DNA from: Onthophagus taurus
Lineage: Eukaryota > Arthropoda > Insecta > Coleoptera > Scarabaeidae
Reading direction: 5' to 3'
Length of the DNA stretch: 64,000 bases
Assembly: GCF_036711975.1 (NCBI RefSeq)
Contig: NC_091976.1
Coordinates: 19,902,001-19,966,000, forward strand
Under the pieces are notes generated by a model, which had not been told where the DNA came from, did not search any database, and saw nothing but the letters and a program-made list of their open reading frames with translations. Within the stretch, counting starts at the first letter, position 1. The number at the start of each line of letters is the position of its first letter. This document shows positions 12,003-26,000 of the stretch, piece after piece. Position numbers and translations under genes: made by a program.

Positions 12003-15000
12003 ATGACGATCGTACAGATAGAAAACACGCCGGTCGATATTCATTTCGAAGATTTAAGTTATTTAGTTAGCAATGGAAAATCAGGTAAGTTGCTTTTCCG
12101 TTTTAATTTTATTAAATTTTGGCCTATTTGAATTCAAAACGCGCAGGTCGACCCCTATTAAAAAGTCAAATTTGTTTTGAAACCGAATCCCAAAGCAATT
12201 GGGTAATTGAAAAAGGTAAAAAGTGTAATGACCAAGTTTCTAAATAAAAAATTATTCAATAATGACGTTTAAATTGTTTTTTCAAGAATAATTTGCGTTT
12301 AATTGATTAATTTGTATTTATTGTTTTCCCATTCAATTATTCGTTTAACGAAGTAAATTAGAAATAACAATAAAATAAATGATGTTAATTAAACCTTGAT
12401 TTACATAGGATGATTAAGATAAAATTATTTTGCATACTTCTCACACTAACAATAAGTTATGTATTAATTAATTTTATAGGAACGAAAAAGATTATAAAAT
12501 CACACAATGGGACGTTTTATTCTGGAAATTTAACAGGGATTTTAGGAAGTAGCGGGGCTGGAAAAACAACTCTTTTAAACATTTTAGCAGGATATGTGTA
12601 AATAAAATTAAAAAATCTAAAACCAAAAAGGAATGATTCATTCCGATTCTTTTTTTAGAAACCAAGGGGTTTTAGGAAAAATTTACATAAATAATCAATC
12701 CAGAGAATTAAAAACATTCAAAAAAATCTCAACTTTTATAATGCAAGAAGATCTCCTTCAACCTTTTTTAACAGTGAAAGAATACATGATGTGTGCCATT
12801 AATTTAAAAATGAGCCCCAATTTAAGTGAATCTTGTAAAGAGTCCATTGTGAGTTGATTTCTAGAAATCAAATTCTAATAAGAAAATTCTAATGGATTTA
12901 TAGGTCATTAGTGTGGCGGAAACTCTTGGACTTTCTCGTTGCTTGAATACTAGGTCGGAACACCTATCCGGGGGTCAGAGGAAGAGGTTGTCTATTGCGG
13001 TTGAGCTTGTTAATGATCCACCGATTATCTTTCTCGACGAACCAACCACGTGAGTTTAATTTAACATTTAATGTTTATTTCATTTTGTAAGACGTCCTAG
13101 ATCTTATCAGAGCTTGAACAATTTCAAACCGGTTCTAAAAAAATAACAACAAGAATGATGTTTATTTATAATTCTTCGCTATAATTATAAAAGAAGATTA
13201 ACAAAAACATCTTACTGAAAGACGCGAAATTGCGAAAGCTAAAATGTAAAGAATTTCGATTTCATTTTATAGTTTGTTTTGGTTGCGCAAATTATAATCT
13301 GTTTGTTACGTTCTTAAATCTTTTAAATTGTATATTACAAAAGAATTAAATTTATAGTAGATATTTTTTTAATAATCTCAATGCAATTTATTCACCTTGA
13401 AAACCTTGTTTGTTTTTAAACATCATTATCTTTTTTTTTTCTTTATAATTGTTCCGCCTGGATCCTTAAATTGATTTACATATCTTAAAACTGAAACCTT
13501 GAAATTCAAGAGGTGACTTTTATTAAACCACTTCTTATGCATCTGTTTGAATAAATTTAGAGGTCTGGACGATGTAACCGCAAAACAATGTATGCAGCTT
13601 TTAAAATCGTTAGCACAAAAAGGAAAAACCGTGATTTGCACGATTCATCAACCTTCGGATTCCTTATTTAAACTCTTCGATCAGGTATGAATCAAAAATT
13701 ATAATATTAAATTGATGTTTCATATACAGGATGTTCATCAAATTTACAATTTCAATTATTTTAAAAGAATTTTTTCTTCATTCTTGAGTTAATTGTCATG
13801 AAAATTTAAAATTCGTCAAAATTCACACATTTTTTATTTAATTTACAATTAAAATGAATAAATCTTTTATATGAGACAACAATTTTATTAAATTATAGTA
13901 AAACCTTGATATAACGGACTTCGTTAGATGAATATTAGCTAGTTTAATACATCATTATCAGAGTCAGAAACAGCGCTCCTTCAACTATCTTAATCCGGAT
14001 TTTTGTCGGTCAATATCTATCAGTATCATGCTTAAATCACCATTAACATACATGCCAAAAACTACTAAATTCACACGTCTCAGCCAGTTTTAAACCTTGT
14101 TCCGGACCATTGTTTAAAAACCCAACATGGTCAAATCGTTTATCTTTAGCCAGAGTCTTGTTAAATTGGCTCGATTCCAATAAACTATTACTCATCTTTG
14201 GAAAAACTAATTTCATCACTTTCTCCATACATGCTGATTCTCAACCTACAGTCTCTGACCTTTTGATACACAACGACTTCTTTCAACAAACTGATTGTGA
14301 TTGTTCTAAGATTACTAGAGTTATTTCGGGTGAGATGTGCATATTGGGAATATGTGCAAAAAACTAAGATCAATAATGTTCTTGATCAAAAAGCTATCAC
14401 CTCATGTGCCGAGCGCTTTCATGAAATATTACTTTGCAATGATTGAAGCAAATTTGAGAAACGGCATTATTGCTTGGGGAGCAACTTGGGTTGATTTTAA
14501 AAACTTTACTTAATGTGGGTATAACATTCCAGACTTATCAATTATTTATAAAATATGAGGTATTATCAGTCCCTCTAATCTATGTTAAAATTGTAAAATA
14601 AAAAAATATGCGTTACAACACCCGAAAATCCAGCGAGTTGTAGACCATGGTCAAGATACTCGCTCTAGAATTCGTATGGACGTGCTACTAACAAGAGCAT
14701 ATAAAGTAGTGGTGGAACGGATATCCGGCAACTATCCGGTATTCGGCCATTTTTTAAAATCCGGCCGGATACCAGATAGTTACCAAAACTATTTAGTTAA
14801 AAACCTATTACTTAGTAAAGGAAAATGTTTAATTTAATTTAATAAAAAACTTCTTACTTGCTTGTGAATTATTTATTATTAATGGTACCGGTTTCGACTA
14901 CATCTAGTCATCATCAGCCAAATCGTCAGAAAAAGAGTTGTTAAAATTTAGAAAATGTAGATGTAACACATGTGTTTAAACATATTAAAATATTATTAAA

Positions 15001-18000
15001 ATGTTAAAAATTACAAATTTAAAGTGTCACGATATAAAATGAAAACAGAAAGAATTATAACATAAGAAGTGCTCGTCCGGACGTTTTGTTCTTGTTTCTG
15101 TTTTCATTTTATTTCGTGACAGTTTAAATTTTTATTTTTTAACATTTTAATAATACTTTAATATGTTTAAACACATGTGTTACATCTACATTTTCTAAAT
15201 TTTAACAACTCTTTTTCTGACGATTTGGCTGATGATGACTAGATGTAGTCGAAACCGGTACCATTAATAATAAATAATTCACAAGCAAGTAAGAAGTTTT
15301 TCATTAAATTAAATTAAACATTTTCCTTTACATATATATAAACTTGCAACATGGATTCCTACAACAATTATTACTTAGTACTCCACCATTCACAGGAATT
15401 AGTATCTCTTTTAGGTGTTGGACACTGCAGATAATAATCAAGTTCAACCCCAATAGGACTTTTTTCATTCAATACAACTGTATTTATATCAGCTTTTTCT
15501 TTAGCAACCTCATTGTAACAATCCCAATACGATATATAAAATCTCTTGTTGCAGTTTCGTCTAGTTCCCTTCTCTTCGCTTGTAATTCATCATCACATTC
15601 ATTACTAACAGAACTGCCGCTGTTATCACTTTCGATTATTAATTAAAGTATCCTCTTTTTAATGCAACAAGCCGTTTTGAAAAATCGCTTTTAGTTTTTG
15701 AGAAATAAATTTTTGAAATGTTCGACAATTTTTTCGAATTTTGCAATTTTTGCCGATTAAGTTTTAAAAATTCGTATAAAATCCACTTCTTGGAATATGA
15801 GTACGAAAATTTTCCAAAGTGTTAATAAAAGTGTCTTCTTTCCAATGAACCAACACGTTTTGAAAAATAATTTTTAGTTTTTGAGAAAACAATATTTGAA
15901 GTTTTGATAAAATTTTCGATGTTGCAATTTTCATCGATAAGTTTCAAAATTCGCTATAAAATTCATTTCTGGAAGGATCCTTGTGGAAATATCACCAATT
16001 ATTGATTATAGTATCCTCTTTTTAATGCAAAAAGCCGTTTTGAAAAATCACTTTCAGTTCATGAGAAAAAAATTTTTGAAATGATCGACAATTTTTGCGA
16101 ATATTGCCATTAAATTTTAATATAAAAGCCCGGCTTTTCGCAAAATCACTATCAGTTCCATCACTAATATAAAGCTATAGGTCAAAGGTGTTTTACAACA
16201 AGTTTAGAAAATATATTACTGAACATCACATTTCTGTGAACTCGAGGAACGCTGCTTTCACTGAGGGAAATTATTCTTGACTTTCAAGAAAAATTTATTC
16301 TTGAATGTATTTCTTAGAAACAAGTATAAGATACTCTTAAAACAAAAATATTTGTTTGTTTTAAGAATAGAAATATTATCGAATGAAGTATCTCATATTC
16401 TTAGCATCGAAGAATATTAATTCTTTGTATCAAAAAATTCATTCCTGCCTCAATAATTTATAATACTCAAATGAAGAATTATACAAGATTATTGTTACAT
16501 GAATAAGTAATGTTACATAAGAAATTTATTCTCGATACGAAAATGGGATTGTTGACGAAACAGTAAGATACTCTTTTTCAAGATGATTGATTTACTTTCA
16601 CTAAAAATTCGTTTTCTTGAGAATCAAGAATATTTGTATACTTGCTTTGAGAATATGTGGTTTTTCTTCACTTAACAAAATGATCTTCTTGCGGATATAC
16701 AAGAATATGATAAGCTTGTGCCAAGAGTAATAATCTTCATTCAAGAATATATTTTCCTCAGTGTAAAAATACTAGATAGTAATGGAAATTTGTGCAAAAT
16801 CCTAAATAAAGCATTTGCTAATTCATTTGTAAAATAGTGGTTGCTTACCTATACGTGACGTCACGAACGGTCCTTCGAGCTATGCAATTGTTCTCAGCAT
16901 TAAAATTATCCATCTCAAATAGTTTTAGTCCGTTATATCGAGGATTTACTATATTTTTAAAGTACTTAGTATACCAAAAAAATTTTTAGGTTTATTTTAT
17001 GGACAGTGGTTATTGTATTTACAACAACAACGTTCAAAGTTTAGTTCCATTTTTATCATCGTCAGGATTTGATTGCCCAAAAACTTACAATCCGGCCGAT
17101 TATAGTAAGTTATTAAACAATTTCAATATTTTCTATGTAATAATTTATTGTTTTAGTTATCGAATTAACTCAATCAGACCCCAATAATGTTCTATTATTA
17201 TCTAAACAAGCCAAATCATTTCAATATCACCAGAAAAGAAAGATTCAAGAATTACCAAATGGACCCCAAACCGGAAATAATAGAACCTTTCGAAATGATC
17301 GCGTAAATTTTTGTAGGCAAGTTTTAATATTATTACAACGAAGTTATTTACAAATATTCAGAAATAAATCGAGTTTATCCTTGATGTTATTTCACCACGT
17401 TTTAAGCGGTGTATTAATTGGTTCGATATTCTTTGGCATTGGTAAAAATGCATCGATGGTTTATGAGAATTTTAAATTCGGAATGACTGTTATTATTTAT
17501 GTCGTTTATTCAAATGCTATAGTCCCAACCTTGACTTGTAAGTTTCCGATCACAACCCATCCTCGTATAGATAATCATAAACAATTAACTTTTAATTATT
17601 TTTATTACAACCGTTTTTGTAGATCCATTGGAAGTTAAACTAATTAAAAGAGAGTATTTTAATGGATGGTATAGCTTAAAAGCATATTTTTTAGCTCTGG
17701 TTTTAGCACCACTTGTATTTATGGTATAAAAAACAATAATTTGTTGTGCATGTATTAAATATAATTTTTTTTTTTAGTTTATAGCCGTAAATATTTTCAT
17801 ATTAATATGTTATTCGATGACGGATCAACCGATGGAATTAAACAGATACATTCTGTTTACAATCCCTGTTATTTTACTTGGAATGAATTCAAATACTTTT
17901 GGAGTTGCAATTGGAGCTATGTTTAATCCAAAAGTAAGTTTGATTTAATTAATCTCTATAATCCAATTTGAGCACGAATGGCAAACATCATTTGCAATTC

Positions 18001-21000
18001 AAAATACATCAACACTACCTACAGTTTTTATTTAACCCGTCACATAACAAGATTCATTCACCAATTATAAAATAATAATGCACGGATTAACGTCATGTTT
18101 ACTCTTACCCAATTGCTAACCAAGCTGCTTTATCGGATCATAAAGCAAATACGCTCACTTAACGGTTTGTTAAATGTTGATTAATTTAATTGTTAATGTG
18201 GAGATAGAATTTTATTTATGTTGTATCAATTGGGTTCAAGATCGTCAAGTAGAGATCTTAGAATTTCTCCACTTTTAGCATCAAACATCAACAAAAAATA
18301 CTAAAACAAGACCATCGTTCGGACCATAATTTCCTATTAACAACATTAGCTTAAAAGCTTAAGATGCAGGGTCTAAACAAAAGAATGAATGCCCCAGCTA
18401 CAGTGCTGCTTCAAAATCAGCTAGAAACAATATCAAAACCAGATTACTCTGACGACTTTAATACATTATGGAACACTACCAAAGCTAGTAGATAGAAAGA
18501 GCAGTAGATAACTGTACTTCCCAGTAGACATCTGACGACACATTCGACATAATAAAACAAACCACCTAAATAAATGAACAAACAAGAATAATTACATAAA
18601 GAAAATTTGCGAAAAAATACAACACTACAAATCACACAACCTGTACAGAAAAGTTAAATGGTTTACAAAAAAGTTTATCCCCCGTACCCAAATTATAAAG
18701 AAAATGCCAAAATCTATACACAACGAATATCCATAGAAACGAATATGTGGGAATCGATCAAACATTAGAATAGCCAGAAATGTTAAGATCTGAAATAGAA
18801 AGAGATCTTCAAAGCCATGGGAGAGCAAGAAGTGGCTCAAAAATATAGAGCACAAGCCAATGACCAGACAGAATGGTGCGAATTACTGGTAACACAGATC
18901 ATCTAGTCATATCCCTAGAAATCTATCTATAGCCAGAGCGGCCACAGTAAAACTAACCAAAATTTGGATAGACGGATCTAATACTAGAAATACCAAGATG
19001 CTCAAGATTAATTAAACGTCACGAACGCATCCAAAACGTGGACATTGAACAAGGACGGAAAGAAGATCGCAGCTTTTGAGGTTTGGATCTACAGGCGATT
19101 AAAGACAGATTAAGTTGATTAATAGATCATACCTTAGCCACTTTGGACATCTACCGAATAGATGGAACACCTTGTTGTAGAGGGAAAATGAGATGAGCTG
19201 ATAGGCTGAGGGACACTCGATGCACCAGGCCATACAGATGGCACATCATCAAAACCCGTTCAGGGGTAAAATAACTAACAAGAAGGATCTTACAAGTAAC
19301 ACTAGGGAAGTGCCATACGGCGATTTTCTTGAAATTTGGCACACAAGTAGTGTATGGAAAAATATTCGACACGTATATTGTCATTTCTGCCCGATCGCCG
19401 TTTTAAAGGTATGCCAAATTTCAAGAAAATCGCCGTATAGCACTGCCCTAGTGTTACTTGTTAGATGTTTTAATTAGCAGATATTATATCAAACTTAAAA
19501 CAGAACAATGCGCTTACCTGATTGTATTAGCACGTTCTAATCAAGTTACTCAAACCGATGACATTGCTGAAGTTGGGTGGGGTTGAATTCTTGAACGAAG
19601 TGGATTCCTAAGAAAAAAATTTGGAATTTAAAATTATATTTTTAAGAAAAGTCAAGTTCAAAAACTCATATTTGTGCTTGTAATCTTACAAAACAGCTTT
19701 GAATTGTTGAGCAAACCCAAGTTTGTTGAACTACTCAAGCCTATGAGCAGTTCATATTGAATGATTTCAAATCTCGGTTCTTGAATTTGTTCAAATCTAT
19801 GTTCTTGAATCAGCAATGAGTCTTTTTTTCAGCTAGGTCAAGTTTGTACTAGCAAATTTCACACAAACTGACGTTGTTGAAAATTCAAGTTCATTTTAAA
19901 ACTCAAGTTTATAATGAAATAGCCATAAGAGAAATGAATAATATGGGAAAGACCAATCATCATATAAGAAAGCTAATTCAAAAGCCAAATTGAGTTCTTG
20001 AACATAACCATAGGTACCATCAAAATCAGATATGATTCTCTGGTCAGTGTTAGCCGCGTTAGTAGTGTTAGTATTGTAACTTACCCCATCCAAAGGTTGA
20101 GGGGCGATTTAGGTCCTTGATGAACCTTAGTATTGCTCCAAGGTCTTGTTCCTTTATGTCAGTAGATCACAGGCAAACCTTTTGTGTCTTAGGCGACCTC
20201 TCACTCAGCATTCACACAGAATATGTTCAGCGGTCTCTGACTTGTCGTTGCAAAGTCGAAAAGTTTGATCCTCAACTTGTCCAATGTTGAATTGATGAGA
20301 GCGACCTTAACTTTCCGTTGTAAAGGCATAAAATCTCTTTGGTTTTCTTTTGCGACGGAGTTATCATACTCTTCGCTTGTCTGTGTCTTGGAAGTTTTTC
20401 TCAGTGCAAGGCTACCTTCCAGTCCTCCAATGTGCTAACTGTTTTATGTTTTTATAGTCCACTGCCGGGTTGGGATCTAATAAGGGATATCCACGCTGCC
20501 TCTTTGGCCTACTTGTCCACCTTTTCATTGCCCTCAATATCTTTGTGACCTGGAACCCATCATAGAGTAATTTCATTGACCCTGGCGAACATACGATTCA
20601 TACGTGTAGACCTGAATTGTCTTTACGACGGCCCAACTGTCCGTATCAAGATTCAAAACGGTGCAGAAGTTTAAAGCAAGAACTTCAGCTTGAAAAATGG
20701 TTGCATCCGAGCTTAAGAGCAACATAATACGGCTATTTGGTCCGCTGATGTGCCATTCAAGGGCTCCTCTTTTGAGTTGAGGGTGGGCCTTCGTCCATTC
20801 TTCCCTGGTTCTAAACATGACCTTATATCGTTGGTCGAAATTATATTCTGTCGGTATATGATCCATTTTAATTTAAATCAAGTGGTTCAATTCAGTGATA
20901 AGGCACTGACACATTTAGTTAGAAACCTGTACTGTACTTTGCAGTTAAATGCGTAACAATTATATTAATGAATAATAAAAGGTGCGATCAGATAAAACGC

Positions 21001-21475
21001 TATAAATATATGATCGATATTTAAAACAAAAAACATTTACAAACAAATTTTATCCTATATAATAAACAAAAACTTATTTTTTTTTCAGAATGGTGCAGCA
21101 ATAACCCCATCAACATTAGCTCCATTAGTAATTTTAGGCGTTTATGGTATGGGATTTGGCCGTTTCGTTCACCCTTTTATGAAAGCCGTCATTCACGTGA
21201 GCTTCTTCCGTTATGGAATCGTAGCCTTCTGCAGCACCATTTTTGAAAACAGACACGACCTCGTCTGCCCCGAGATTTATTGCCATTACAAAGACACGGA
21301 ATTGTTCTTGAAAGATATGGGAATGCAGGGGACGTCGTACTCTTTACAAATAATTGCTCTGCTCGCGTTTTTGACCTTGCACGTTTGTTTTGGTTATTTC
21401 TTTTTAAAATTAAAATTTTCTTCCGATTTTATGGAACATGTTAAAAGAATACGATTGAAAATTTTTAGTGTGTAA
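12003..21475 (+). CDS. ABCG-family half-transporter (ABCG1/4-like), complete
   Basis: Ten exons keep frame: 12003-12084, 12480-12597, 12659-12848, 12904-13049, 13561-13684, 16990-17104, 17157-17537, 17623-17723, 17778-17933 and 21089-21475, totalling 1,800 nt (599 aa), the usual half-transporter size. The order is nucleotide-binding domain then membrane domain, as in ABCG. Visible motifs: Walker [10 protein letters not shown] (about 50-58), Q-loop Q96, signature LSGGQRKR (151-158), Walker B IIFLDEP (171-177), D-loop TGLDD and H-loop H208. The C-terminal half has about six hydrophobic segments and the family's conserved extracellular [10 protein letters not shown] block before the last one. 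ABCG proteins dimerise and export lipids or other hydrophobic compounds; the substrate here is unknown. Introns 5 and 9 (3.3 and 3.2 kb) are swollen by transposons. AATAAA follows at 21481. Confidence 0.93.
14095..14704 (+). mobile_element. non-LTR reverse transcriptase C-terminal fragment
   Basis: Plus-strand reading gives '[19 protein letters not shown]' (the W..aNkL.lN..KT.fi block after the RT palm), then '[13 protein letters not shown]', then '[16 protein letters not shown]', matching the 'YYALIESNLRYGIIAWGG' region of Jockey/CR1-like elements. Frame breaks show it is inactive. It is nested in the pogo-like element and in an ABCG intron. Confidence 0.7.
14707..16166 (-). mobile_element. 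non-autonomous hAT element, copy 3, with perfect 8-bp target duplication
   Basis: It begins TAGTGGTGGAACGGATATCC and ends CAGTTCCATCACTA, flanked by ATATAAAG on both sides (14699-14706 and 16167-16174), a perfect 8-bp duplication. Relative to copy 1 it is inverted. On the minus strand near 15400-15650 it keeps a hAT carboxy-terminal piece ending 'CEWWSTK' after '[18 protein letters not shown]', the dimerisation-region pattern with the WW pair. It carries about two of the ~363-bp units and a nested 517-bp palindrome. Confidence 0.9.
14815..15331. repeat. 517-bp near-perfect palindrome (snap-back element) nested in hAT element
   Basis: Arms 14815-15048 and 15098-15331 (about 234 bp each) are reverse complements with few mismatches, around a loop of about 49 bp (15049-15097) that contains GCTCGTCCGGACG. 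The arms include ACCGGTTTCGACTACATC and TAGTCATCATCAGCC. Such 'fold-back' repeats recur in insect genomes; I do not assign a family. It carries no coding sequence. Confidence 0.9.
16259..16763. mobile_element. 505-bp MITE with CACTGAGG ends, rich in TTCTTGAA words
   Basis: The left end CACTGAGGGAAATTATTCTTGA and right end TCAAGAATATATTTTCCTCAGTG are inverted repeats. The interior is unusually full of AAGAAT/ATTCTT and TTCTTGAA or TTCAAGAA words on both strands. No target duplication longer than two bases is clear. No coding capacity. Nested inside the pogo-like element. Confidence 0.7.
18880..19210 (+). mobile_element. reverse-transcriptase polyprotein tail fragment
   Basis: In plus-strand pieces the sequence reads '[16 protein letters not shown]' followed by 'VWIYRRLK', the LYGSExWTLxxxxxxRIxAFExxxxRRIL block that follows the reverse transcriptase in many insect non-LTR elements. 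It lies in intron 9 of the ABCG gene and is broken by stops. The adjacent 18300-18880 may be more of it but is too decayed to say. Confidence 0.6.
19292..19461. repeat. inverted repeat with ~53-bp arms
   Basis: The left arm (19292-19345) and right arm (19409-19461) are reverse complements sharing ACAAGTAACACTAGGG and CGGCGATTTTCTTGAAATTT. The loop is about 63 bp. It looks like a small MITE or hairpin repeat in the ABCG intron. No coding capacity. Confidence 0.8.
20095..20880 (-). mobile_element. non-LTR retrotransposon RNase H-domain remnant, copy C
   Basis: Minus-strand reading gives '[16 protein letters not shown]' then '[19 protein letters not shown]', the RNase H region of a Jockey/I-like element, followed toward lower coordinates by its 3' end. 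It is the least interrupted of three related copies in the window (others at 7240-8570 and 9180-10295). In-frame lesions remain. It lies in intron 9 of the ABCG gene. Confidence 0.75.
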
Positions 21476-21480
21476 TGTTC

Positions 21481-21486
21481 AATAAA
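21481..21486 (+). terminator. poly(A) signal of ABCG gene
   Basis: AATAAA begins six bases after the stop codon of the ABCG gene. It is the first canonical signal downstream and would leave a very short 3' UTR. Convergent KRR1 coding sequence ends at 21746, so both 3' ends share about 270 bp. Confidence 0.6.
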
Positions 21487-21745
21487 TTATTTGTTTTATT
21501 AAACTGTTTTTTTTTATTTATTATTTAAGTTTAAAAACGTTAAATAATCAATTTGATTCAGCTATAAAATTTTTTTGAATGGATAAGTGGATTAGGATAT
21601 TACTTGTTGAAAGGTTGTTGCTCTTCATGGTCAATCAACTCGCATTAATCTTGAACCAATTTAATGTAATTCAACTTAAATAAAACATTTTTTTTTAATT
21701 ATTAACTTAAATCTAACAAAATTAGATATACCTAACAAAATTATA

Positions 21746-22813
<1,068 letters not shown>

Positions 22814-22953
22814 TTAAAGTGATAAATTATTTTTTTAATAACACGTGTTAATGTTGAAACCAAAACAGTAATTTGACGCAGGTTAAATGACATGCGATGC
22901 TGCCAACCCATTAAAAATAATTAAACTAGATAGCGGGAGATTTAAATTTGTTT

Positions 22954-22959
22954 TTTATT
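22954..22959 (-). terminator. poly(A) signal of tetraspanin gene
   Basis: AATAAA on the minus strand about 42 bases beyond the tetraspanin stop codon. It leaves only about 170 bp between this signal and the KRR1 start codon, which must hold the KRR1 promoter. Confidence 0.6.
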
Positions 22960-23000
22960 GACTAGGAAATTGTACACCAAATTAAAAGGTAAACATAAAA

Positions 23001-26000
23001 TTAAATGCGTTCTCCGTAGTCGTCTTTTATGTGACAAAATAGGCAACAACCGAAAATTATTCCGAATATTTGTAAAATGCTGATACCTAGTCCAACAGCG
23101 CTCATATTTGAGAGATGTAATATAATTAGCTCTTCCATTTTAAAAAAGCATGGCTAAAAAAGAATTTATAAGTTAATTTAAATAAATGATTATTTTATTT
23201 ACATCATAATAAATGTTTGATGGGTGATCCCTTATTCCACAATGTTCTGTCAAAGTTTTGCAACATGAATCAGGAACTTTGTTGATTACTGATGAATTTT
23301 CTGTTTTCCATTTGCTTCGTTGCCAGTCTTCAAAATCCATAGCTCCACAACATTTAAACTAATTTTTTTAAACATAAACATGAATTAAAAATAATGAAAA
23401 TATACTGTTTTCCCACCTCTTTTTGTATAAAATCAATCGATTGAGTTTTGGCTTCATCATACTGATAAGTGGTTAAAAATGTTTCATTTAAATTCTTATC
23501 CAACTCTGATTTAACAGAATCCAAATAAATAAAACCTAATATACCAACCATAGCTTCAATCAAAAAAATTAAAGCAAGTAAAAAAATGTACTAAAAATAA
23601 TCCACAATTAGATTTTTTATCAAAATAGATAATAGATTTGTTTTTACGGTTAATAACATTGGTTTGTTACTTTTATTTATAGCCAGACATCCTAGAAAAC
23701 TCGCGAATATTACAAGACATCCCGCTAGAAGTAACGTGTAGGTAATTAATTGATAATTTATTGTACTTAAAACTGTTACAAAATTAAATTTATCAATTAG
23801 GGTCCATACAGAAATTGCTATTATTCCAATCCCAGTTATCTAAAAACAAAATAAAAATTTATTATCAATGTTAGCAGAAAAAGTAAGTACATAATCATAT
23901 GCTACGTAAAGAAATCGAAAGTTATAATAGTTCTGAACCTTTCTGCGCATACTTATTGCATATTATACGTATTGAACGCCTTGAACCAAAACAGGTCTAA
24001 TGACATGGTTTGCCATTCAGGTCCTGGTCCTACACGCTGTTATTTGTAGATATAATTTCGTTAGGTAACGAACAAAAACTTCTTTTCGCAACAAAGAGGA
24101 TCTCCTCCCATCACACCGAATAAAAGCTGTTCTTGATACCATTAGAGGTGAAAGAGAAAATTCCTCTGTCGGTTCTGACTAAGTTCGGATAATTCGGGAA
24201 TCCCATAGACGTGAATTAAGGTGTTTAGGCTTGTGTAAAAACAAAGTTGTTACAAAACCGAAAAGTAATATGTGGAACTATTTTAATATGAAGATAATTA
24301 ATGGAAAAACAATGTACATTTGTAAGTTTTGGCCTGCTGAATATATAAAAAATGCCACAAGAATGACGAAACATGTATTAAGATGTTTAAAATGCGGAGT
24401 AGGCGTAATTGCTGAAAAAATCGATGAAATTTTGCGAGATGTTGGTCCTGAAAAATTCTTTGCTATAGTAACCAACAATGCCAGTGCAATGGTTAAAGCA
24501 AGAAATATACTTCATGAAAGGTACAAACATATTTCTGTTAATGGATGCAATGCTCATACGCTAAATTTGTTAATTGGAGACATTTCAAAAATGGAAACCA
24601 TGTCTACTATTATGGAACATTATTCAAAAAAATGCTAACTGAAGGAAACGACATCAAAGCAGCCATTTCCTTAAAATTACCTGTGAAAACACGATTGATG
24701 AACAATTATTCATAGTTTAAAAAGTCTTCTTGTTACAAAATATGGATAAAAACGTTAGTAGTTTGAGAAACTGTTGAAGATATACCCAGTAAACGAGTTG
24801 CAAAGTTAATATTGGATGAGGATATCTTTTTGGTAAAAGTTTCCAAATTTTATCAACTAATAAACCCTATTGTTAAATACATAACCCAAATGGAAGAAAA
24901 TAAACCAAGGTTAAGCCAAATAGCTGAATGCTTTTATCAGTTGGAAAGTCATTTTGAAACAGCCCTTTGCTTAACCAAATGGAAAGGGAAGTAAAAAACT
25001 TTTTAGTTAAGAGAAAGCAAATAAATCCAATCCATCTTGCTGTAAATATTCTAGATACAAAATTTTAATGGAATTCATCTTAATAGAGAAAAACAAATAC
25101 AAGGAATCGAGTTTATAAACAATATAGCTACTGTAACAAGCTCAGATTAGTGTGCAAAGGTAATGGCAGAATTGGTCCTTTATCGATCTAAAAAAAGGTT
25201 ATTTGGAAAACCATATGTTTTAAAACTACATCCTGTTGTATAGTGAAAGGGGGCTTGTTTTGGATCGACATTAAAAAAAGTAGCGGTCAAGATACTAAGT
25301 ATACCTGAGAGCAGAAAGAAGCTTCAGCACCTACAGCTTTATTCATCGAGCTAGTAAAATAACTTTCATTGCTGATCCACAAGTTCTGCCACCAATGTGG
25401 AGGTTAATGAAAGCAATGAAGACCTCTCTGATATTGAAGTGATTGAATGCAGTGATTTGGAAACTTTGCCAGAGCTGTCTGAAAATTCATTAGATACGAA
25501 CCAATAATTGTTTAATTTTTCTTACAATAAAACTTGTTTTTTATTGTTGTTTCAAAGAACAAATTATTTTTTTACGCTAAATATATTTTAAACATCATAA
25601 ATAAATCCTCCATAGTAATAAATCCCATAAATATGAACCTTCCCACGTTACATTCGTCAGACTGAATTTACCAAGCAGTATTTGTATTTAAAAGCTTGTT
25701 CTCAGCAAATTCTCAAAATAGAGAATATTCTATTTTTTTTCTCGAAAATTTTCCATCTCTAGATACCAAACGTTAGCAGGAGAATTGTAGGCATAGAACG
25801 CAAGTTTTCAAGTTGTGCCTCTTGGAATCGATTCAGAATTTGCCGACACACTCCAGGATGCACAACGTAACATCAGTAAATACATTGTTGTGCATAGAGT
25901 ATTGACAATAATGGACTGCGAAAAGCTAATTATTCTGGTGGCAGAAGGAAAATCAATGTGAGCCGAAAAAGGTAAACAATTTCATAAAATCTGTCTGAAA

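Larger units (their letters stand above)
13896..16951. mobile_element. pogo/Tigger-like element framing a nest of insertions
   Basis: The left end TAGTAAAACCTTGATATAAC and the right end (TTATATCGAGGATTTACTA) are inverted repeats of about 25 bp, flanked by TA on both sides (13894-13895 and 16952-16953), as expected for Tc1/mariner-superfamily pogo or Tigger elements. No transposase of its own is recognisable. Between the ends lie a reverse-transcriptase fragment, a hAT derivative with a long palindrome inside it, and a CACTG-ended MITE. The right end lies only about 36 bp before the 3' splice site of ABCG intron 5. Confidence 0.7.

Noticed and set aside
16856-16863. A seventh TGACGTCA as part of the regulatory cluster
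   Set aside because: It lies alone inside nested transposon sequence in the ABCG intron, far from the 51-59 kb group.
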